A stretch of 8,012 nt of DNA from Ktedonobacter sp. 13_1_20CM_4_53_11 (GTDB taxonomy: Bacteria > Chloroflexota > Ktedonobacteria > Ktedonobacterales > Ktedonobacteraceae). A program made the position numbers and the translations under genes. Where the stretch lies: assembly GCA_001919995.1 (NCBI GenBank), contig MNIY01000024.1:1-8012 (forward strand), given 5' to 3'. Positions within the stretch are counted from its first letter, which is position 1. Each line of letters begins with the position of its first letter. Shown here in pieces: positions 1 through 7,153 of this stretch. Below the pieces are notes generated by a model that worked only from the letters and a program-made list of their open reading frames with translations, had not been told where the DNA came from and searched no databases.

Positions 1-1
1 A

Positions 2-304
2 GCTAAGAAAAGTGAAAATATAAGACGAGAAAATGAAAACATGAGGCGAGATTATTTCATGCGGGAGGGAATGCCTGTTAATGCCAAAGTCAGGGACGTG
101 GTGCTACACGAAGATCGCAAACAATATGAGGTTTTTGCCTCATGGCGTAGTCGTGAGACAGGAAGAGTATTTTACTTACATGAGATTTGTATGTTTCCGG
201 TGGACGCTGCTCCAGGATTTCAACCAAATATCGAAAGAGGAAGTATTATCACTGCCTGGATTATCCTGGACCAACCCGCTAGTTTTATAGATCAGAACTG
301 GTAG
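2..304 (+). CDS. C-terminal part of a DUF3592-like protein (5' end outside window)
   Basis: The frame is open from base 2 to the TAG at 302-304, so the gene probably begins upstream; the ATGs at 41, 59 and 71 have no well-spaced ribosome site. Visible residues begin with a very charged stretch rich in Lys, Arg, Glu and Asn, followed by REGMPVNAKV, then QYEVFASW, ETGRVFYL and a Pro- and Gly-containing end. The order (basic segment, Leu/Met-Arg-x-x-Gly-x-Pro-Val, Tyr-x-Val-x-Ala-x-Trp, Thr-Gly, closing beta strands) resembles the soluble domain of DUF3592-type membrane proteins, in which transmembrane helices come first. Those helices would lie outside the window. The family assignment is from memory of the motif pattern and is tentative; function is unknown. 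An overlapping frame starting at 81 looks much less protein-like. A terminator-like hairpin follows 22 bases after the stop. Confidence 0.6.
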   Translation, partial: AKKSENIRRENENMRRDYFMREGMPVNAKVRDVVLHEDRKQYEVFASWRSRETGRVFYLHEICMFPVDAAPGFQPNIERGSIITAWIILDQPASFIDQNW

Positions 305-326
305 GGGTACCTGGATGTGGGTAAAC

Positions 327-345
327 CATACAGGGCCCCTGTATG
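327..345 (+). terminator. Hairpin after the first gene, terminator-like
   Basis: CATACAGG (327-334) pairs perfectly with CCTGTATG (338-345) around a 3-base GCC loop, 22 bases after the stop codon at 304. There is no U-rich tract after it, so it is either a weak intrinsic terminator or an mRNA 3'-end stabiliser. Its right arm overlaps the start of the adjacent composite repeat. Confidence 0.4.
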
Positions 346-413
346 TCATCCTGAGCGCAGCGAAGGATCTGGCTCGACGAATGCACAGATCCTGAGCGCA
401 GCGAAGGATGACA
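344..413. repeat. Composite REP/MITE-like element, two copies of a 21-bp core
   Basis: The 21-bp core ATCCTGAGCGCAGCGAAGGAT is present twice without mismatch (348-368 and 389-409). The flanks are inverted relative to each other: TGTCATCCT (344-352) is complementary to AGGATGACA (405-413), and AGGATCTG (364-371) is complementary to CAGATCCT (386-393). The whole can fold as a long hairpin with two paired segments and an internal loop made by the two GAGCGCAGCGA cores. Cores of this kind are widespread intergenic repeats in some bacterial genomes; the tell-tale minus-strand translation FAALRMT is seen here. No coding role is likely. Confidence 0.8.
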
Positions 414-451
414 GCCATCATCTCCAAATGTCTATCTGCTATTCCCGAAGA

Positions 452-480
452 TTGCAAATTACTTCAAAATAATCTATACT
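452..480 (+). promoter_or_regulatory. Sigma70-type promoter of the HTH-Clp_N gene
   Basis: TTGCAA at 452-457 and TATACT at 475-480 are separated by exactly 17 bases, and each differs from consensus by one base. Transcription would begin near 487, giving a leader of about 40 bases before the ATG at 527. A purine-rich GAGAG (516-520) serves as ribosome site. Confidence 0.7.
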
Positions 481-526
481 ATTCTCAGACCTGTCAATTT
501 CATCGATATTATCAAGAGAGACACTT

Positions 527-1204
527 ATGGAACGTCTATTGACGACAGAAGAGGTCGCAGAATTGCTGCGGATCGACCCGGTGACGGTCAGGCGACTGGT
601 CACGCGCGGTGAATTGATCGCGTATCGCATCGCTGGCGAATACCGCTTCACCCCAGCGGGTGTCAAGGACTTCGTGGAGAACCAGCGGGTCGTCGTGAGC
701 ATGGGACCAGGGCCAAATCACCCGTATGCTAGATTCACTGAGCGAGCCCGCAAAGTGTTGTCGCTGGCGAATGAGGAAGCATACCGGTATAATCATGATG
801 GCGTCGGAACAGAGCATGTGTTGCTGGCGATCATGAGCGAGTGGGAGGGGGTCGGAGCCAGGGTACTGAACCGGTTAGAGGTGCAGCCGAGCGAGGTGCG
901 GAAGCAGATCGAAACGTTGCACCCGGCGGGGAAGCAGCCAGTGGGTGATAGCCAGCTTGTGATGACGCAGCAGGGGAAGGCGAGTATCGAACTGGCGGTA
1001 CAGGAGGCGCGCTCCCTTGGCCATCACTATATTGGAACGGAGCACCTGCTGCTGGGCCTGCTGCGCGAAGAAGAGAGTCTTGCCGGCCAGGTCTTGCTCA
1101 AGTCAGGCGTCACGCTTGAAAAGGCGCGCGAGCTTGTCAAGCAAGTGCTCGCGGAGGATCAAAAAACGAGTAAGCCTGAGTCGGAACAGCGCGTGGAGTC
1201 TTAA
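527..1204 (+). CDS. HTH (excisionase/MerR-like) protein fused to a double Clp_N domain
   Basis: A 225-residue protein of two parts. Residues about 3-51 form an excisionase-family helix-turn-helix (HTH_17 type): LTTEEVAELL, then VTVRRLVTRGELIAYRI, then EYRFTPAGVKDFV, the usual pattern for site-specific DNA binding. Residues about 70-208 carry two Clp_N repeats like those at the N terminus of ClpC/ClpB: the first around FTERARKVLSLANEEAY with GTEHVLLAIM (94-103), the second around KASIELAVQEARSLGHHYIG with GTEHLLLGLL (170-179). No Walker A/B AAA+ module follows, so it cannot unfold proteins itself. In Clp ATPases this domain binds adaptors and substrates; here it may sense a ligand or tagged protein and control transcription, or link to a ClpC machine. 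That role is inference. The start is supported by the promoter at 452-480 and GAGAG at 516-520. Its stop overlaps the Shine-Dalgarno site of the next small gene, so the two are probably co-transcribed. Confidence 0.9.
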   Translation: MERLLTTEEVAELLRIDPVTVRRLVTRGELIAYRIAGEYRFTPAGVKDFVENQRVVVSMGPGPNHPYARFTERARKVLSLANEEAYRYNHDGVGTEHVLLAIMSEWEGVGARVLNRLEVQPSEVRKQIETLHPAGKQPVGDSQLVMTQQGKASIELAVQEARSLGHHYIGTEHLLLGLLREEESLAGQVLLKSGVTLEKARELVKQVLAEDQKTSKPESEQRVES

Positions 1205-1218
1205 GGAGAACACGATCT

Positions 1219-1371
1219 ATGGCTACAAGAGGTACATTCCGCCAGTTATTGACCAATCTCGATCAACCTATGCCCCTTCCTGAGAAATTAAGCAAACTCA
1301 CGAGCAATCTCTGGCGGCGGGTAGTATTACGCCAGACCTGTTGCGGGCATCCTGGTGAACCGGGGTGTTGA
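1219..1371 (+). CDS. Small Cys-rich CCGHxGEPGC protein, possible selenoprotein
   Basis: A 50-residue protein to the first stop, too short for usual gene-calling cut-offs. TAAGGAG (1202-1208) overlaps the stop of the upstream gene, 10 bases before the ATG at 1219. Residues 1-37 form a basic, probably amphipathic helix; the end is the compact motif TCCGHPGEPGC. Short proteins with a similar CCGHxGEPGC ending occur, to my recollection, in Chloroflexota and Actinobacteria with no known function; the Cys and His residues suggest metal or redox chemistry. The stop at 1369-1371 is UGA directly after Cys50, and the frame then stays open for 22 codons ending in a strongly His-rich tail (taa at 1438-1440). 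If UGA is read as selenocysteine, the product is 73 residues with a Cys-Sec pair. If it is simply a stop, the gene ends here. Presence of a real gene is well supported; the recoding is not proven. Confidence 0.75.
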   Translation: MATRGTFRQLLTNLDQPMPLPEKLSKLTSNLWRRVVLRQTCCGHPGEPGC

Positions 1372-1440
1372 CAGGGGAGCGCACCGTCCGGTACGGATGG
1401 TCACAATCACACGCATCATGAGCATCATCATCACCAGTAA
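1372..1440 (+). other. In-frame His-rich extension beyond the UGA
   Basis: In the same frame as the small Cys-rich gene, 22 sense codons follow the UGA and end with TAA at 1438-1440. The first nine encode a small-residue linker rich in Gly, Ser and Pro; eight of the eleven residues encoded by 1402-1434 are His, with both CAC and CAT codons used. A metal-binding tail of this kind is typical of coding sequence rather than of random intergenic DNA, and it suggests that the frame either is or was translated through the UGA. Alternatives are a recent nonsense mutation of a Cys codon (TGT or TGC to TGA), or a chance CAT-rich run after a genuine stop. Confidence 0.5.
1383..1401 (+). promoter_or_regulatory. 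Candidate bacterial SECIS stem-loop
   Basis: ACCGUCC (1383-1389) pairs with GGAUGGU (1395-1401), giving seven base pairs including one G-U, closed by the loop GGUAC (1390-1394). Exactly 18 bases separate the UGA (1369-1371) from the GGU of the loop. In E. coli fdhF, as I recall it, the apical GGU also comes six codons after the UGA. Bacterial SECIS models require a short stem within the coding frame with a G at the start of the apical loop, and this meets both. It lacks the bulged U of the fdhF upper stem. A short GC-rich hairpin can arise by chance. Confidence 0.4.
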
Positions 1441-1642
1441 TGCTTCTGGCGTTTCTCAATGTAAATTGGTGAGTTCTGCAACGCTTTTTGAGGTTTCTGC
1501 GTGATAGAATGAGTTGGAAACGCCACTCGTTCTGGTACGCGCTTGTAGCATTGCCGATTGTCCCTCATGCTCTTGGAATAAGAGGATATACCCACTTGCC
1601 ATTTGCAAATAGCATCTGGTCCATAAGAGAAGGAGCGACAAC

Positions 1643-1792
1643 ATGACAATTCACACCCCCAGGATGGTTTGCGTTCAGTCTGAAAGCCTGCTCGACCGCT
1701 TGCGAGCTTCGGAGGACTCGGCCATCGAGATCGAGACGTGCAGCGCGCGCTGCTGCGTGAGGAGCGTCGATTCCCTGAACGAAAGGAGATAG
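1643..1792 (+). CDS. Small hypothetical ORF upstream of the PNPOx-like gene
   Basis: A 49-residue frame with a strong ribosome site, AAGGAG at 1630-1635, seven bases before the ATG. It ends at TAG 1790-1792, two bases before the next ATG at 1795, and its last codons contain that gene's Shine-Dalgarno site, so translation could be coupled. The product is Arg- and Glu-rich with a Cys cluster, CSARCC, near residues 33-38. I do not recognise a family. It may be a leader peptide or the remnant of a larger gene. A 45-residue frame at 1509-1646 overlaps its ATG by the four bases ATGA but has no ribosome site. Confidence 0.4.
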   Translation: MTIHTPRMVCVQSESLLDRLRASEDSAIEIETCSARCCVRSVDSLNERR

Positions 1793-1794
1793 TG

Positions 1795-2277
1795 ATGCCA
1801 ACCAGGCAAGGAGACATTGGTCTGCTTCGAGACCCGGTCGCCCAGCAATTGTTGCAGTCGAAGAGCCCTGCGCACCTGGCTTACACCTGGCGCGACGGCA
1901 CGCCCCGCGTCGTGCCCATCGGGTTCCACTGGAACGGGCAGGAGATCGTGCTGGCGACAGCGACGGATGCCCCGAAGACGAAGGTACTGAAGAATGGCTC
2001 AAAGGTGGCGGTGAGCATCGATCGTGACTCGTCGCCCCCCAAGATCCTCCTCATTCGGGGGACGGTGCGCATCGACACGGTCGAGGGCATCGCCCCCGAG
2101 TACGCCGCGATGATCCGCCGGACGATGGGCGAGGAAGACGGACAGGCCTTGCTCGATCAGGCGGCCCCCCTCTATCCGCGCATGACGCGCATCTTCATCC
2201 ATCCGGACTGGGTCGGGCTCCTGGACTTTGAGACGCGCCTCCCAAGTGCGGTTGAGCGCGCGATCGAACGGGCCTGA
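1795..2277 (+). CDS. Pyridoxamine 5'-phosphate oxidase family (PPOX-type split-barrel) protein
   Basis: A 160-residue protein. The ATG at 1795 is preferred over the in-frame GTG at 1738 because AAAGGAGAT (1782-1790) stands just before it and the family N terminus fits. After a short helix (about residues 7-24) comes the family pattern AHLAYTWRDGTPRVVPIGF (26-44), where an Asp-Gly turn joins two strands, then WNGQEIVLAT and KVLKNGSKVAVSID, all typical of the flavin-binding split barrel of Putative_PNPOx proteins. The C terminus (MTRIFIHPDWVGLLDFETR) supplies the last strands. Family members bind FMN or F420 and act as small cytoplasmic oxidoreductases; which cofactor and substrate are used here cannot be read from sequence. 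Only 38 bases separate it from the next gene, with no terminator between, so the two probably form an operon. Confidence 0.85.
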   Translation: MPTRQGDIGLLRDPVAQQLLQSKSPAHLAYTWRDGTPRVVPIGFHWNGQEIVLATATDAPKTKVLKNGSKVAVSIDRDSSPPKILLIRGTVRIDTVEGIAPEYAAMIRRTMGEEDGQALLDQAAPLYPRMTRIFIHPDWVGLLDFETRLPSAVERAIERA

Positions 2278-2315
2278 GCTGGCGCCCGCGAGAGTTTCTA
2301 AGGAGGTAACTGCTT

Positions 2316-2891
2316 ATGAGCAAAGTCGTTGTATTCACGAATCTGACGCTCGACGGGGTCATGCAGGCGCCGGGACGGCCGGACGAGGACCGCCGCGGCG
2401 GCTTTGAGCACGGCGGCTGGGCGACGCCCTACGCCGCGATGACTGCGGCCGGAGAGAGTACGCCCCACTTCGGTGCCCTGCTGCTTGGGCGCTGGACCTA
2501 CGAGGAATTTTACGCTTACTGGCCCAAGCAGAAGGACAGCCCCTTCTCGGCGAGGCTCGACAACCTACAGAAGTACGTGGCGTCCACGACGCTCTCTGAA
2601 CCGCTCCCGTGGATCAACTCCACGCTGCTGAAGGGCGATGCCGCAGAGGCTGTGGCCAGGCTCAAGGAGGAGCTGGACAAGGATCTCGTGATCATGGGCA
2701 GCGGAGAACTGGTCCAGTCGCTGATGCGGGCCAACCTCATCGACGAGTACGTGCTCCTCATCCACCCGCTGGTGCTGGGATCGGGACGCCGTCTCTTCCC
2801 CGAAGGCAGTGCCTTTGCCACTCTCCGGCTTGTCGGGGCCAAGACGACGAACACCGGCGTCGTGATCGCGACCTACGCAGCCACGCGTTGA
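2316..2891 (+). CDS. Dihydrofolate reductase family (RibD C-terminal domain) protein
   Basis: A 191-residue protein starting at an ATG with a near-perfect Shine-Dalgarno site, TAAGGAGGT (2299-2307). The family signature is complete: a first strand with NLTLDGVMQAP (residues 9-19), a Gly-rich polar stretch, LLLGRWTYEEFYAYWP, then the nucleotide-binding segment VIMGSGELVQSLMRANLIDE and HPLVLGSGRRLFPEG near the C terminus. RibD_C-type proteins use NAD(P)H; classical members reduce a riboflavin precursor or folate. Short single-domain homologues like this one are usually of unknown substrate and are often found near small regulators or other oxidoreductases. The PNPOx-like neighbour suggests a flavin- or pterin-linked reduction, by inference. 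Both genes look richer in G and C than the flanks, which may indicate acquisition from an actinobacterial-type donor. It is followed by a strong hairpin. Confidence 0.88.
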   Translation: MSKVVVFTNLTLDGVMQAPGRPDEDRRGGFEHGGWATPYAAMTAAGESTPHFGALLLGRWTYEEFYAYWPKQKDSPFSARLDNLQKYVASTTLSEPLPWINSTLLKGDAAEAVARLKEELDKDLVIMGSGELVQSLMRANLIDEYVLLIHPLVLGSGRRLFPEGSAFATLRLVGAKTTNTGVVIATYAATR

Positions 2892-2964
2892 GCGTCAATC
2901 CTCACATCCTGAGAGCGGAATCGGTAGAACTATCCTGGTCTCAAACATTACAGGATTGAAGATG

Positions 2965-3011
2965 GAGAAGCACCTGTGGTTGCAGTTTCACCGCAACCAC
3001 AGGTGCTTCTC
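2965..3011. terminator. Bidirectional terminator-like hairpin between convergent genes
   Basis: GAGAAGCACCTGTGGTTGC (2965-2983) pairs perfectly over 19 bases with 2993-3011 around a 9-base loop, and G-U/A-U pairs can extend it three further. It lies between the ends of two convergent genes (stops at 2891 plus and 3020 minus), where a shared terminator is expected. Neither side has a good U-tract, so termination may depend on the very stable stem or on another factor. Confidence 0.75.
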
Positions 3012-3019
3012 TGTATAAT

Positions 3020-5803
<2,784 letters not shown>

Positions 5804-5808
5804 AATAT

Positions 5809-5814
5809 CCTCCC
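5809..5814 (-). promoter_or_regulatory. Ribosome binding site that favours the TTG start of ppdK
   Basis: GGGAGG on the minus strand, with a 5-base gap to the TTG at 5803-5801. The in-frame ATG 24 bases upstream has only CAGAAACC before it. The site would lie inside the coding region if the ATG were used. Confidence 0.6.
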
Positions 5815-5852
5815 AAACATGCTCCATTAGGTTTCTGGTTCGTACACAAAAG

Positions 5853-6407
5853 TTACGGACCTAAGACAATACCTCTAGCCCAACGCAATACTTGACGAGC
5901 ACTTTTTATATAACTTTCGGCCTGGTACGCGCTAATAACCCCATCGGCTTCTTCTGGCGGTGTATCGACGTAGAAGGCTTCAGGGTGAAATGGCGATAGC
6001 CTGGCCATCTCATCTTGTATCTCTTCCGGCGCACCAACTGTTGCGCCCAGCGCGCGCAGGTCATGGTCGTACATGGACCTGCGGCCGAAACGGAGTAGAC
6101 TGACTGCTTGCGCGGCTTTTTCTGCTACCTGGTTGCAGTAGTCGACGCAGGCAAAGTGCCTTCCCAAACTTAGTTCCAGTCCCGCGGTCGCCATATCCTG
6201 TGCGGCCTCGGCGTATAGCCCTATCGCCCCCTGTGTATCGCCGCCATGGTGAACTTCCTTGTCCTCATCGTCTGTTTTCTTTGAGCCCGGTGACACGGGT
6301 GAAACTGCTGGTTGGTCGAAACTAACTCCTTCTGTAAGTAGTCGTTTCAGTTCATCGATGCTACTGTCATCAGCATTAGCGGAGTTGCCGTTCTGTCTTT
6401 GCGACAT
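5853..6407 (-). CDS. HEPN domain protein
   Basis: A 184-residue protein. The first 60 or so residues are polar, acidic and probably disordered. Residues about 66-181 match the HEPN four-helix pattern: an amphipathic helix at AEAAQDMATAGLEL, the ACVDYCNQVAEKAAQAVSLL helix (86-105) where HEPN proteins carry the Gln-x-x-x-Glu-Lys-x-x-Lys-type motif, YDHDLRALG (113-121) with the characteristic His-Asp, and a final AESYIKSARQVLRWAR helix. The R-x4-6-H RNase motif expected on the last helix is absent, although R110 to H115 has that spacing earlier. RNA cleavage is therefore unlikely; nucleotide binding or protein interaction is more plausible, as in HEPN proteins with metabolic neighbours. GAGGAT before ATG 6407 is the ribosome site. 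It is upstream of ppdK on the same strand with a 49-base gap, so probably in one operon; a role related to ppdK is inference. Confidence 0.8.
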   Translation of the reverse strand: MSQRQNGNSANADDSSIDELKRLLTEGVSFDQPAVSPVSPGSKKTDDEDKEVHHGGDTQGAIGLYAEAAQDMATAGLELSLGRHFACVDYCNQVAEKAAQAVSLLRFGRRSMYDHDLRALGATVGAPEEIQDEMARLSPFHPEAFYVDTPPEEADGVISAYQAESYIKSARQVLRWARGIVLGP

Positions 6408-6516
6408 AGTATTTGATCCTCAAGGCGATGCAGGCCAGGGCAACCGCAAGGCTCCCCCTACTATACACGTTGGCCATACACGTTAGCGTTTCTTTATACG
6501 GCGTCATGAACTCCAT
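6376..6516 (-). CDS. Possible 46-residue membrane leader ORF before the HEPN gene
   Basis: A short frame in the leader of the HEPN transcript. ATG at 6516-6514 follows AGGA by seven bases, and the stop at 6376 lies 32 bases inside the HEPN frame. The middle, GSLAVALACIALRIKYYV, is a hydrophobic stretch long enough for one membrane pass, followed by a basic end. The frame also extends upstream to a TTG at 6612, but that overlaps the predicted -35 element and is not usable from this promoter. It could be a regulatory leader peptide or chance; no homologue is recognised. Confidence 0.22.
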   Translation of the reverse strand: MEFMTPYKETLTCMANVYSRGSLAVALACIALRIKYYVAKTERQLR

Positions 6517-6537
6517 GGTTTTGTCCTGGTTTTTGGT

Positions 6538-6551
6538 AGAACCATGGTTCT
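6538..6551. promoter_or_regulatory. 14-bp perfect palindrome, candidate operator
   Basis: AGAACCATGGTTCT reads the same on both strands. It lies about 30 bases downstream of the predicted start point of the HEPN-ppdK transcript, where a dimeric repressor could block elongation. A related AACCATGG lies about 30 bases further along the transcript (6514-6521). Confidence 0.35.
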
Positions 6552-6583
6552 GAACAACGATTGCGTTTTCAGGTACCTTGTTT

Positions 6584-6612
6584 ATATTATTCCCGAGAGT
6601 GCTTTGTGTCAA
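6584..6612 (-). promoter_or_regulatory. Consensus sigma70 promoter for the HEPN-ppdK operon
   Basis: On the minus strand a perfect TTGACA (6612-6607) is followed after exactly 17 bases by TAATAT (6589-6584). Transcription would begin near 6577 and give a leader of about 170 bases before the HEPN ATG at 6407. No other comparable promoter lies between the HEPN gene and ppdK, so this promoter probably serves both. Confidence 0.75.
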
Positions 6613-6655
6613 TGTTTATAGGAGGGAAAATCGTTGAGGGCTGGTAGGGAGCTTT

Positions 6656-6701
6656 CAGAGAGAAGTATTTAAGAAACTACATAGTTTCGCGTTTCTCTCT
6701 G
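6656..6701. repeat. Nested inverted repeat
   Basis: CAGAGAGAA (6656-6664) pairs with TTCTCTCTG (6693-6701), and inside it GAAACTA (6673-6679) mirrors TAGTTTC (6682-6688). The two stems can stack as one 46-base structured element. It stands upstream of the HEPN promoter, so it could be an operator, or the end of an RNA read on the plus strand. Confidence 0.5.
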
Positions 6702-6703
6702 TT

Positions 6704-6753
6704 GTCTTACATTAGAATTATGGCAACTAGATATATATTGTCTTATGTAAGAC
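6704..6753. repeat. Inverted repeat with two competing pairings
   Basis: GTCTTACAT (6704-6712) is perfectly complementary to ATGTAAGAC (6745-6753). The right arm can instead pair locally, GTCTTA (6740-6745) with TAAGAC (6748-6753). Such mutually exclusive folds occur in attenuators, but the region is AT-rich and chance is possible. Confidence 0.35.
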
Positions 6754-6803
6754 TAAAACATTGTCTTCTCTAAGGATGACGTTTTGTCCCTGGTTTACTC
6801 AGA

Positions 6804-6900
6804 AGTACTATTTACCACAAGCATTGTTAACCAGAGGAGAGGCCGCTCGATTTACTATTGAGTGCTATTTATCACAAGTATTATTCACCGGGGGCCGCTT
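6804..6900. repeat. Imperfect tandem duplication, 57-bp period
   Basis: The first 30 bases of the unit starting at 6804 match those starting at 6861 at 24 positions; most of the differences are transitions. A GGCCGCT block follows in both units at slightly different spacing. An old duplication that has drifted. Confidence 0.5.
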
Positions 6901-7120
6901 GAGAGCTTCATTTGCGCGTTTTCTCTTGCCGTCGCTTTACATTAGAGCTATGGCAAGTACATAAAAATATTGTTTTTTCATCTATAAGTGTTCGGGGGAA
7001 GCGCAGAAGAATGTGCATCGGTTAAACTTATCATTGTTGAGCTATGCTTATTTTCTAAAAAACAGGTGTCCAAACAGAGCGTGAGACCCACTGGTGTGCC
7101 ATACTCTCCGTCGAAAACGT

Positions 7121-7126
7121 TATACT
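7121..7126 (+). promoter_or_regulatory. Possible -10 element for the exported-protein gene
   Basis: TATACT lies 14 bases before the ribosome site AAAGGAG (7140-7146). No good -35 hexamer stands 16-18 bases upstream, so an activator or another sigma factor would be required. A further candidate, TTTACA at 6936-6941 with a weak CATAAA downstream, would give a leader of nearly 200 bases. Confidence 0.3.
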
Positions 7127-7153
7127 TCATTTAACACGCAAAGGAGCAAATCA

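Larger units (their letters stand above)
6688..6956. repeat. Spaced direct repeat flanking the intergenic duplication
   Basis: TTACATTAGA followed by two variable bases and TATGGCAA is found at 6707-6726 and 6937-6956, 18 of 20 bases matching, 230 bases apart. Both are preceded by a CGCGTTT-CTCT block and followed by AT-rich DNA ending in ATATTG. The copies bracket the tandem duplication and may mark a degraded mobile or duplicated regulatory unit. Confidence 0.45.
6613..7139. other. Long divergent intergenic region without a convincing gene
   Basis: This stretch separates the minus-strand HEPN operon from the exported-protein gene. I see no credible coding frame: the longest, a 67-codon TTG frame from 6761, has no ribosome site and its protein merely mirrors the DNA repeats. 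It holds AT-rich sequence, two inverted-repeat structures (6656-6701 and 6704-6753), a tandem imperfect duplication (6804-6900) and a more widely spaced direct repeat (6688-6726 and 6914-6956). Bases 6974-7110 show nothing recognisable. Confidence 0.6.

Noticed and set aside
344..413. A CRISPR array
   Set aside because: Only two repeat copies with a 20-base spacer and mirrored flanks; no cas genes nearby.
176..457. A 93-residue minus-strand frame
   Set aside because: It runs through the composite repeat and shows its usual FAALRMT artefact translation; no ribosome site.
1368..1373. TTGACA resembling a -35 promoter element
   Set aside because: No acceptable -10 hexamer lies 16-18 bases downstream, and the bases are explained by the coding frame around the UGA.
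1509..1646. A 45-codon frame as a separate gene
   Set aside because: No ribosome site or recognised motif; kept only as part of a finding because of the ATGA overlap.
1431..2002. Minus-strand frames of 128 and 145 residues
   Set aside because: They are shadows opposite the PNPOx-like gene and its leader, with repetitive Arg/Ser/Ala composition and no domain pattern.
6761..6964. A 67-codon frame starting at TTG
   Set aside because: No ribosome site, and the protein repeats merely follow the drifted DNA duplication; no pattern of codon conservation can be seen between the two units.
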